Assembly (NCBI GenBank): GCA_021797915.1
Contig: JAJZYT010000001.1
Span: 16,473 to 80,472, forward strand
From: Thermoplasmata archaeon
GTDB taxonomy: Archaea; Thermoplasmatota; Thermoplasmata; Thermoplasmatales; GCA-001856825
Length of the DNA: 64,000 nucleotides
Direction: 5' to 3'
Positions 57,773 to 64,000 of this stretch are shown here, one piece after another. Within the stretch, counting starts at the first letter, position 1, and each line of letters starts with the position of its first letter. The position numbers and the translations under genes are program-made. A model generated the notes under the pieces. The model worked only from the letters and a program-made list of their open reading frames with translations, did not search any database and was not told the origin of the DNA.

Positions 57773-58181
57773 GAAGTCCACTGGAAAATACGAGTTCAGT
57801 GAGGCAGAGATACTGACTACATTGTCAATAAAGGCAAGATTCCTCACCCCTGACCAAGTGAGGGAGTTCTTGAAAGTAGCCATAGATCAGAGATGTCTTA
57901 AACACGCAGACGATCTATATTCAATCACTTGTTCAATAAACGGAATCGAACTGAGCCTGAACTACAAGCCGAATTACGATGCTCTAATGAATGAAAGCGA
58001 AGGAGAGGACATTACAGAGACTATAATTGGGCTAATAACTGCAAGTACCAAGATGAATAAGAGGGACGTCATTTCAGAAATCAATAAGCTGAGGGAGAAG
58101 AATCCCTTCTTGAGCGCAAAAGTAGCATCCATGATTGTAGCGAGATTGAATGGGGTAGACGTTTCACGCTTCCTCAATTAG
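57735..58181 (+). CDS. DUF2240 family protein
   Basis: A 148-residue cytoplasmic protein. The first 60 residues form a winged-helix-like domain (F-S-E-A-E-I-L-T-T-L-S-I-K-A-R-F-L-T-P-D-Q-V-R-E-F-L). A linker and a helical C-terminal domain follow (I-T-E-T-I-I-G-L-I, then K-R-D-V-I-S-E-I-N-K and S-A-K-V-A-S-M-I-V-A-R). This is the layout of DUF2240, restricted to Euryarchaeota and of unknown function. It is the last gene of the membrane-transglutaminase operon, overlapping its upstream neighbour. Confidence 0.72.
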   Translation: MVEEIRKLLLYLKKSTGKYEFSEAEILTTLSIKARFLTPDQVREFLKVAIDQRCLKHADDLYSITCSINGIELSLNYKPNYDALMNESEGEDITETIIGLITASTKMNKRDVISEINKLREKNPFLSAKVASMIVARLNGVDVSRFLN

Positions 58182-58187
58182 AAGAGA

Positions 58188-58925
58188 CTACTTGACAAAT
58201 TCCTGCGGATCCTTGTTCAGGTATGAAGCGTACTTCGTTGCAAGGTCGTACTGATCCTGTTCCATCGCAATGTCAGAGGCAGCGTCAAAAATCTCAGAAT
58301 AGTTGGTTACCGCTCTGATCCTCTCCTCCTTTCTCTTCAGTTTCGCACCCTCGCTCAGGATTTTCTTGATGACCCTGTCAAGCGTTTTAAGAGGTGCCTC
58401 GCCTCCCTTCTCTTCAACGAGAAGATATGCGTAATTGACCGCGGCCTGCGCCATCATGTCAATGTTATTTGAGGATTCCGCATCCTGAATAGCTTTTTCG
58501 AACAGGCTAGAGGCTTCCTTGAAATCTTCAAGTATTGTCGCAAGTGAAATCATGGAGTAAATGTACTCTCCTTTGTCATTGAGTTTCTGGTATATCTCGA
58601 GTGCCTTTCTACCGTACTCCACAGCCTTCTTGCCGTCTTCAAGAACTGTTATCTGCGACAGCAGGAGATTTGCCTCTGCCACTCTTTTCTGATCATTCTT
58701 CTCCAACGATATCTTTAGTGCCTCTTCTGCAAACTGTTTGGCCATTTCAGAGTTTGGGATCTCCTGGTAGAGAAAGCATTCTGACTTTATCTTAAGAATG
58801 TCAGATTTCGACAATTGATCCTGCAAGGAATTTATGTTTTCGTCAATGTATTTTACGCAGTCGTTCAGGTTTCCGCTGTCTTCGAGTTCCCTTGCCTTCT
58901 CAATGATTTCGTTGTCCATTTCCAT
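58188..58925 (-). CDS. Tetratricopeptide-repeat-like protein
   Basis: A 245-residue all-helical, acidic protein. Successive helix pairs with TPR-like spacing are visible: Q-F-A-E-E-A-L-K-I-S-L-E, V-A-E-A-N-L-L-L-S-Q, A-V-E-Y-G-R-K-A-L-E-I-Y-Q-K-L-N-D, Y-S-M-I-S-L-A, and A-V-N-Y-A-Y-L-L-V-E. Conserved Ala and Tyr occur at the positions expected for TPR consensus. It is probably a protein-protein interaction scaffold. Its start overlaps the end of rpe by 26 bases, suggesting co-expression, but the functional link is unclear. Confidence 0.75.
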   Translation of the reverse strand: MEMDNEIIEKARELEDSGNLNDCVKYIDENINSLQDQLSKSDILKIKSECFLYQEIPNSEMAKQFAEEALKISLEKNDQKRVAEANLLLSQITVLEDGKKAVEYGRKALEIYQKLNDKGEYIYSMISLATILEDFKEASSLFEKAIQDAESSNNIDMMAQAAVNYAYLLVEEKGGEAPLKTLDRVIKKILSEGAKLKRKEERIRAVTNYSEIFDAASDIAMEQDQYDLATKYASYLNKDPQEFVK

Positions 58926-59574
58926 TCTCTCTCATACAACTTTCTAGAGATTTAACATTTTCCTCAATGTTCCCCGAGAAGATGGCAGATGCGCTGACTA
59001 TTATATCTGGTCCCAGGGCAGCGATGCGGGAAATGTTATTTTTCTTTATGCCTCCGTCAACACCTATCAGGAAATCCAGTTTCATTGTCTTCCTGTATTC
59101 TGCAAGCAGAGGTATCTTTTGAGCAGCTTCCTCAATCATGCTCTGGCCCGAGAAGCCAGGTTCAACAGTCATTACTAGTACATACTTCACCGCGGGCAAG
59201 AGTGCTTCAATACTCGATACAGATGTTTTTGGATTTATGGAAAGTCCCGGCATTGAGCCTCGCCTTTCTATTTCCTTCAACACCCTGGCAGTTTGTACAG
59301 GCGCTTCATAATGGATTGTTACTAATTTGGAAAATGAGCAGTACTTATCAAGGTACATGTCAGGATTGTCTACCATCAAGTGACTCTCAATGTTAACTCC
59401 GAATTTTTTCTTGATTACATCTCCAAAAGGAATTCCCATTGTAAGGTTTGGAACAAAGTGACCATCCATCACGTCAAGATGCACCCAGTTCACTCCTGAC
59501 CGGATGGCAGTTCCTATATCCCTTTCAAGGTTCAAGAGATCTGCGGAAAGTATCGATGCAGACAACTCAGTCAT
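58900..59574 (-). CDS. rpe: Ribulose-phosphate 3-epimerase
   Basis: Interconverts ribulose-5-phosphate and xylulose-5-phosphate. It is 224 residues long. It begins L-S-A-S-I-L-S-A-D and has W-V-H-L-D-V-M-D-G-H-F-V-P-N-L-T with catalytic Asp and metal His, E-S-H-L-M-V, M-T-V-E-P-G-F-S-G-Q near 131, and I-G-V-D-G-G-I near 170 with the second catalytic Asp. The motifs are complete. Its presence implies part of the pentose-phosphate network besides the Entner-Doudoroff enzymes at 15-18 kb. Confidence 0.95.
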   Translation of the reverse strand: MTELSASILSADLLNLERDIGTAIRSGVNWVHLDVMDGHFVPNLTMGIPFGDVIKKKFGVNIESHLMVDNPDMYLDKYCSFSKLVTIHYEAPVQTARVLKEIERRGSMPGLSINPKTSVSSIEALLPAVKYVLVMTVEPGFSGQSMIEEAAQKIPLLAEYRKTMKLDFLIGVDGGIKKNNISRIAALGPDIIVSASAIFSGNIEENVKSLESCMRENGNGQRNH

Positions 59575-59666
59575 TTTTCTTCAAAGCTGATTGTGAACTT
59601 GCCTAATAAATGTTTGATTTGGCTCACTGCACGCAATTGCTAAATACCTTTGGAAAATCGCCTATC

Positions 59667-60131
59667 ATGAAAGGGGAATACGATTCTCTAGACATACGAA
59701 TCCTCAACGTCCTAAGAGACGATGCGACCGTGGGTTACAACGAGATATCGAGGAGGGTCAAATCTCCCCCGACGACTGTCTTTCAGAGAGTCAAGAGGAT
59801 GAAGGACCGGGATATAATAAAAAAAGTGGTCCCACTGATAGACCACGACAAACTCGACTACAAACTGACCGCCTTCGTAACGATTTCAATCAGCGATATC
59901 AAAGAACTCGACAGGATAGCCAAAGAGCTTTCCAGATTTGATGAAGTTTTGGACGTTCACCACACTTCAGGTGATAGTGATCTACTCCTCAAGGTCAAGG
60001 TTAAAGATAGCTCTGAGCTGAAGGATTTCGAGGTGGAGAAGGTTGGGGCGATAAAAGGAATCAGAGCGGTGGGAACTACCCTTAGTCTGGGAATTTTCAA
60101 AGAAGAGTTTTCAGTAAAATTGAGACCATAG
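59667..60131 (+). CDS. Lrp/AsnC family transcription regulator
   Basis: A 154-residue regulator from the ATG at 59667; the frame is open to 59610, but the family starts here. The N-terminal helix-turn-helix reads D-I-R-I-L-N-V-L-R-D-D-A-T-V-G-Y-N-E-I-S-R-R and ends T-T-V-F-Q-R-V-K-R-M. The C-terminal RAM ligand domain follows from about 65 (K-L-T-A-F-V-T-I-S-I, then H-T-S-G-D-S-D-L-L-L-K-V). The stop is followed directly by the ABC ATPase ATG, so it probably controls that exporter. Confidence 0.9.
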   Translation: MKGEYDSLDIRILNVLRDDATVGYNEISRRVKSPPTTVFQRVKRMKDRDIIKKVVPLIDHDKLDYKLTAFVTISISDIKELDRIAKELSRFDEVLDVHHTSGDSDLLLKVKVKDSSELKDFEVEKVGAIKGIRAVGTTLSLGIFKEEFSVKLRP

Positions 60132-60971
60132 ATGATCGAGATCAAAGGGGTCTCCAAGAGATACGATAGGCATCTCTATGCCCTGAAAGGAGTGAATGCT
60201 ACTCTCAAGGAAAGGGTGACGACGGTTATAGGCCGGAATGGTGCAGGGAAGACCACTCTCGTCAGGATACTTTCCACCCAGTTGTTCCCAACGTCCGGGA
60301 CTGCAGAAATTGAAGGTCTGGACATACTGAAAGATACAAAGAAAGTGAGGGAAGTGATCAGCAGCATCCCTCAGGAATCACAGCTCATAGGTATTCTTTC
60401 ACCACTTGAACAGATGCAACTCTACCTGATGGCCAGAGGATTCTCTTCCTCTCAAGCTAAAAGAGAATCAGAGTACGCACTGGACGAACTTGAAATGTAT
60501 GAATTCAGGAATGCGCCTTCGGATACGCTCTCAGGAGGAATGAAGAGGAAAGTGTTTGTGGCAATGGCACTTGCGGCAAAATCGCCAGTCATTTTTCTCG
60601 ACGAACCAACTACGGGACTTGACCCCTTGTCAAGGATAGAAGTGTGGTCTGCAATCAAGAGACTTTCTTCGAAGATTATACTGACTACTCACTACATGGA
60701 AGAAGCTCAGGAACTCTCGAACGAAGTTCTAGTCATTGACCAGGGTAACATAATCACACATGGTACTGTGAAAAGTCTACTCTCCACCTTTGATGGAAAG
60801 ATGAGGGCAGAAAAATTGGAGGGGACGGAGTTCGACATAAAGATCGCAAACGTTTCGATAAAATACATCGATGCCAACGAGGTAGATGAATTTGTGAGAA
60901 AGGGCTACGACATCAAGAGGATCAATCTGGACGACATATTTCTGTCCAAAGGAGTGATGCTTGAATCCTAA
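60132..60971 (+). CDS. ABC transporter ATP-binding protein
   Basis: A 279-residue ATPase of the multidrug/antibiotic exporter type. Walker A is G-R-N-G-A-G-K-T-T near 33-41, the Q-loop S-I-P-Q-E-S, signature L-S-G-G-M-K-R-K-V near 135, Walker B V-I-F-L-D-E-P-T-T-G-L-D-P, and switch T-T-H-Y-M-E-E-A. The C-terminal 65 residues are a regulatory tail common in drug-exporter ATPases. It overlaps the permease gene by 11 bases. Substrate unknown. Confidence 0.93.
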   Translation: MIEIKGVSKRYDRHLYALKGVNATLKERVTTVIGRNGAGKTTLVRILSTQLFPTSGTAEIEGLDILKDTKKVREVISSIPQESQLIGILSPLEQMQLYLMARGFSSSQAKRESEYALDELEMYEFRNAPSDTLSGGMKRKVFVAMALAAKSPVIFLDEPTTGLDPLSRIEVWSAIKRLSSKIILTTHYMEEAQELSNEVLVIDQGNIITHGTVKSLLSTFDGKMRAEKLEGTEFDIKIANVSIKYIDANEVDEFVRKGYDIKRINLDDIFLSKGVMLES

Positions 60972-61698
60972 ATTTGTCCTATACTTTGCTTGGTACTATG
61001 GCTTTTATGTTATCAAGAGGGGACCCTCATACCTATTGGCGTCTCTGTCGCTTCCTCTCGCCCTGCTATTTATGGTTACTATTTTCACGCACGGAACCCT
61101 GATAGCTTTTGCTATCGCTGGAGGACCTATAGCCATAGTAGCAGCAAACAGCATCAACGGGGCAGCTGACGCTGCTTTCTTCAGAATTCAGATAAGGATC
61201 CAGGATCTCTATGTTGCAACGAGTCTAACTTCTCAGGATTACATGTTTGCCCTCTCCATGAGCTATCTCGTTTTCTCTCTTCCAGGTATTGTTCTTTACG
61301 CCATTCTGGGAGCATACTTCAAAGTCTTCACACTTTCCTCGGCACTTCCCATAATAGGGATACTCATCCTACTGACTCTTGCAATTTCAAATCTTTCGTT
61401 CATCATAGCTGGTCTCCTGAAACACATTAGAAATGTCTGGGGTATCACTGCAATTCTTTCCATCATAATGACCGTTCTTCCTCCAACCTTCTATCCTTTT
61501 TATTACCTTCCAAGAGGAGTTATATATATACTGTCAGTTTCTCCCGTCACTCCAGCGGCTGTGTTGTTTCAGGGGGTATTGTTTCCTAAGGCCGTTGGGA
61601 TGTACTCATCCGTTCAGCTACCGATGTTTGTCATACTCATAGCGGAGACTCTTGTTCTCATCTTTCTAGGAAGAAGATTCATCAGATGGAGAGAATAA
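60961..61698 (+). CDS. ABC transporter permease
   Basis: A 245-residue protein with six hydrophobic helices (about 12-35, 42-64, 95-125, 127-153, 160-185 and 218-240), the layout of ABC-2 type export permeases. The start TTG or in-frame alternative overlaps the ATPase end. The region between helices 2 and 3 contains F-F-R-I-Q-I-R-I-Q-D-L-Y-V-A-T-S-L-T, the coupling-helix stretch seen in this class. Together with the ATPase and the Lrp regulator it forms a three-gene unit. Confidence 0.85.
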   Translation: MNPKFVLYFAWYYGFYVIKRGPSYLLASLSLPLALLFMVTIFTHGTLIAFAIAGGPIAIVAANSINGAADAAFFRIQIRIQDLYVATSLTSQDYMFALSMSYLVFSLPGIVLYAILGAYFKVFTLSSALPIIGILILLTLAISNLSFIIAGLLKHIRNVWGITAILSIIMTVLPPTFYPFYYLPRGVIYILSVSPVTPAAVLFQGVLFPKAVGMYSSVQLPMFVILIAETLVLIFLGRRFIRWRE

Positions 61699-61755
61699 TT
61701 GTTCAATTTTCTCCCATTCCAGACAAACTTTTTAATCAGAAGATTGATTGACAGT

Positions 61756-62064
61756 ACGCCGGGCTGGCTGGGAGGGTAGGCGTCTCCTGTTACTCGAAAC
61801 CGTCTATACGCGAGGGCGACAGCCGATATAGAAGGCAACCTTGAGGATGCGAACCCTTGATGTTCAGCGAAACTCTGTCCCACCAGATCCAGGTTGTGTA
61901 CATCTCACCCGGAGGGGGGAGCGGTATTCGTTATCACGGGAATCCGCCAGGACCGGAAGGGAGCAACGGTTACGTGGACCTTGGATGCCGGTGGGGGCAC
62001 GGAGCGGAGAATTGATGGGGAGCTCGCGTCTATCAATCGCCCTTTGATGTCGGTGGCCCGGTAT
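61756..62064 (+). ncRNA. 7S signal recognition particle RNA
   Basis: A GC-rich island of about 310 bases in AT-richer surroundings. The ends pair as helix 1: CCGGGC at 61759-61764 with GCCCGG at 62056-62061. The 5' Alu domain contains the U-G-U-N-R-like TGTTA near 61788. The S domain contains the helix 8 SRP54 site GACCGGAAGGGAGCAAC at about 61951-61967, with a GGAA tetraloop. An ACTTTTTAATC TATA-like box lies about 30 bases upstream. Exact ends are approximate by a few bases. Its protein partner srp19 is at 47 kb. Confidence 0.92.
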
Positions 62065-62165
62065 TATGATCCCTACATTGACCGAACACAAGATATCCCC
62101 GCGGTGTAGTTTGTAAAGAATGAAGGATGCTCAAGTGTTAAATATTCATTGAAAATTGTGCACCG

Positions 62166-63269
62166 TTGACAAATAAGAAAACGATTCACGACTCAATTTA
62201 CGGATCTATAGAACTGGAGGATACTGCCTCTAAGATAATTGAAACAAAGGAATTTCAACGACTTAATACAATCAAGCAACTTGGATTCACCTATCTCGTA
62301 TTCCCCGGGGCGACACACTCAAGGTTCGAACACTCGCTTGGAACTCACTATTTGGCAAGGGAGGCTTCAAGTAGGCTTGATCTGAAGAAGGAAGACGTTG
62401 TAGATGTCTCTCTTGCAGGGCTGCTGCACGATGTTGGGCACTCACCATTTTCACATGCCCTTGAAGATTCGATGGTAAAACTCTATGGTAAAGATCATTT
62501 GGATGTAACGATCGACATCATAGATGGCAAGTCACCGGAGAATGAGCTGAGTGATATCCTGGGACAGCACAAACGTGCAGTTGTAAACATACTGAAAGGA
62601 AAGAAAGGAGTCCTAAGTCGACTAATCTCTGGTAATGGCGATGTTGACCAGATTGACTACCTCGGAAGAGACTCTCACTATACAGGAGTCGCGCTTGGTG
62701 CCGTTGACATTTCAAGAATCCTGAGGGTACTCACAATTCACGAAGGAGAATTCTGCGTGGAGGAAAGGGGGCTACCATCCGTCGAAGGGCTTATGGTTGC
62801 CCGAATGCTGATGTACCGGACGGTCTACAGGCACAAGACTGCATTGATAGCAGCTTCTCTTGCAAACGATGCACTGGAAGTGCTGAACCCCGATTTCGAC
62901 GAGTTCGTGCAGTGGAACGATTGTGATTTCATTGCAGAACTTAAAAAGAAAAGTCCAAAAACGTATGAATCCATAAAACAAAGGAAGATTCCGAAGGGAT
63001 TAATCGTGAAGGAAGATGAAGAGAAATTTGGAGAATTAGTCGATTCCCTTGAAGGTAGCCTTGTGTCATGTCAGTACTTCAAGTCTCCGTACAAGAAGGA
63101 GGTCCTGAACGTATTGACTGACTCAGGTATAAGGCCAATCACTGATTTTTCCTCCATAATGGAATTTTTGGAAAGGGAACTGGAGGGAGTGGGCTTATTG
63201 GTTTTCGAAAATGCGAAAGAAATGGGAATTAGGGATGCCCTGAGGAGAAAGAATATTGCTAGCCAATAG
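62166..63269 (+). CDS. HD-domain phosphohydrolase (SAMHD1/dGTPase-like)
   Basis: A 367-residue metal-dependent phosphohydrolase, probably a dNTP triphosphohydrolase. It has I-H-D-S-I-Y-G, then H-S-R-F-E-H-S-L-G (first His), then L-L-H-D-V-G-H-S-P-F-S-H near 87 (HD pair), then D-V-D-Q-I-D-Y-L-G-R-D with the last Asp. This is the full H...HD...D set in the COG1078 arrangement. The start is TTG, with GTTAAATATTC about 20-30 bases upstream. It follows the SRP RNA and is not obviously linked to it. Confidence 0.9.
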   Translation: MTNKKTIHDSIYGSIELEDTASKIIETKEFQRLNTIKQLGFTYLVFPGATHSRFEHSLGTHYLAREASSRLDLKKEDVVDVSLAGLLHDVGHSPFSHALEDSMVKLYGKDHLDVTIDIIDGKSPENELSDILGQHKRAVVNILKGKKGVLSRLISGNGDVDQIDYLGRDSHYTGVALGAVDISRILRVLTIHEGEFCVEERGLPSVEGLMVARMLMYRTVYRHKTALIAASLANDALEVLNPDFDEFVQWNDCDFIAELKKKSPKTYESIKQRKIPKGLIVKEDEEKFGELVDSLEGSLVSCQYFKSPYKKEVLNVLTDSGIRPITDFSSIMEFLERELEGVGLLVFENAKEMGIRDALRRKNIASQ

Positions 63270-63301
63270 CAAATAATTATAGATTATCATCATTTACGGC
63301 T

Positions 63302-63862
63302 ATGATTAAACCTATCGGGAGGAGAGCGAGGGATATTGTGATGAAGGATCCCGTGACTTTCAGCTCTTTTCCAGATAAGGAGATGTATCTCTGCTTTCTT
63401 CCGGAAATGACTGGAGAAGAGGAGAATTTTCTGATTGAATCGATGAACAACTTCCTCGTTATGCTCTTTCCTATGGGGGTCGAATTTTCAGAAAATGTTG
63501 TCCAGAGCCAGGATATTTTGAACAGAATGGAACGGCGTCATTCCAAGATCGTGCTTTTTGATGACGATATGAGAAGGTTTCCCAATTATGCATTTTCGAA
63601 ACTGGTTGAGTTCAAGGAGCACCTGATATATCTGCTCCATATGGCTTACTCCCAGAGAAATTCAATATTCCTAGGAAGGGATGCGGAGGGGATGAGCTAT
63701 GCCAAGATAAAATACGACCCATTCACCGCAATAGATGCTGTCAGAACTAGTCCGTGGTATATTCCTGGAAAGGAAGAGGTATTTTCGTTTTCGAAATATA
63801 ATGCTGGTCACATTGTTGCTCCGGACATCGGAGAAATATTCGCGGTAACGTTCAAAGACTGA
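63302..63862 (+). CDS. Unrecognised protein
   Basis: A 186-residue protein without transmembrane segments. It has a basic N-terminus (P-I-G-R-R-A-R-D-I), an acidic middle (T-G-E-E-E-N-F, F-D-D-D-M-R-R-F) and a C-terminal part reading I-F-L-G-R-D-A-E-G-M-S-Y-A-K-I-K-Y-D-P-F. No motif is known to me. The ATG is preceded by ATTATAGATTATCATCATTTACGGCT, which holds TATA-like strings. It lies 32 bases after the HD gene and may be co-transcribed with it. Confidence 0.6.
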   Translation: MIKPIGRRARDIVMKDPVTFSSFPDKEMYLCFLPEMTGEEENFLIESMNNFLVMLFPMGVEFSENVVQSQDILNRMERRHSKIVLFDDDMRRFPNYAFSKLVEFKEHLIYLLHMAYSQRNSIFLGRDAEGMSYAKIKYDPFTAIDAVRTSPWYIPGKEEVFSFSKYNAGHIVAPDIGEIFAVTFKD

Positions 63863-63924
63863 AAATTCAATAGACCGAATTACAGAGGCTTAGTAGTAAA
63901 ATTGTCAATTAAACGATAAAGTGA

Positions 63925-64000
63925 ATGTCAGAGAAAATTAGATTAATAAATAAAGTCTCTGGAGGCATGGATGCGGAGAAACTTTTTGATCTTAACCAGA
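63925..64000 (+). CDS. 5' end of an unidentified gene (partial)
   Basis: An ATG at 63925 opens a frame that continues to the window edge: S-E-K-I-R-L-I-N-K-V-S-G-G-M-D-A-E-K-L-F-style residues. An AAACGATAAAG string precedes it. Only 25 residues are available, so no family can be named. Confidence 0.45.
   Translation, partial: MSEKIRLINKVSGGMDAEKLFDLNQ

Noticed and set aside
61841-62109. Several overlapping frames within 61.8-62.1 kb
   Set aside because: They lie inside the structured, GC-rich SRP RNA and have no protein-like pattern.
1-64000. CRISPR arrays, rRNA genes and complete insertion sequences
   Set aside because: No regularly spaced repeats, no rRNA signatures and no transposase frame were seen on either strand.

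Overview
This window looks like chromosome from a thermoacidophilic or moderately acidophilic euryarchaeon of the Thermoplasmatales and relatives. The case rests on gene content: a Thermoplasma-type zinc-containing ferredoxin, a gluconate dehydratase plus glucose dehydrogenase cluster for the non-phosphorylative Entner-Doudoroff route, a tetraether-lipid-synthase-like radical SAM protein, archaeal TBP, RFC large and small subunits, SRP19, aIF5A, L10e and S8e. No cell-wall genes are seen. Many promoters have a TATA-like box about 25-30 bases before the start codon, as in leaderless archaeal transcripts. No rRNA, CRISPR array or intact insertion sequence was found. The species cannot be named from this alone.

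Layout. 1-6.3 kb: end of a membrane protein, purB, a methyltransferase, a small Cys-rich protein, a PDZ site-2 protease, an alpha/beta hydrolase, OsmC and a DsrE-like protein. 6.4-10.7 kb: a polyamine/translation and replication block (aIF5A, agmatinase, DUF835, L10e, RFC small subunit, a Hjc-like nuclease, pyruvoyl decarboxylase SpeH). 11-14.5 kb: an OB-fold ssDNA-binding protein, HNH nuclease, DedA protein, a second M50 protease and a metallo-beta-lactamase-fold hydrolase. 14.5-19.6 kb: a sugar cluster (ROK kinase, gluconate dehydratase, cyclase-family hydrolase, glucose dehydrogenase, MFS transporter). The cyclase-family gene is a candidate for the missing gluconolactonase. 19.6-26.7 kb: DUF309, GNAT, tRNA-Ser(UGA), dph2, purN, the Tes-like radical SAM protein, a PhoU-like regulator and a methylisocitrate lyase.

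26.7-33.5 kb is the accessory region. tRNA-Ala(CGC) is followed by two degenerate direct copies of its 3' end. The segments so delimited hold two related RelE-type toxin-antitoxin modules in opposite orientations and a truncated GNAT gene. Next come a divergent HxlR regulator with an HMA-MerA-DUF302 operon (mercury or other soft-metal detoxification) and a patch of broken genes: a frameshifted winged-helix gene, a beta-propeller fragment and an antisense remnant.

33.6-64 kb is core again: hutH, an unlisted-size 59-residue gene, hisS, icd, tbp with a short Pop5-like ORF, rfcL, mtnA, acetoacetyl-CoA synthetase, trpS, a PEBP protein, a ferritin-VIT1 iron exporter, a COG2403-type GTPase-like protein, rps8e-srp19, citrate synthase, an NfeD/stomatin cluster, zinc ferredoxin, dienelactone hydrolase, Nudix, an intron-bearing tRNA-Ser(GGA), nadE, pth2, a membrane-transglutaminase operon, rpe, an Lrp-ABC exporter operon, the 7S SRP RNA and an HD phosphohydrolase.

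Together the genes cover glucose oxidation, part of the citric acid cycle, propionate/histidine/acetoacetate catabolism, polyamine and hypusine supply, clamp loading and SRP targeting, with one small horizontally built island at the tRNA-Ala gene.
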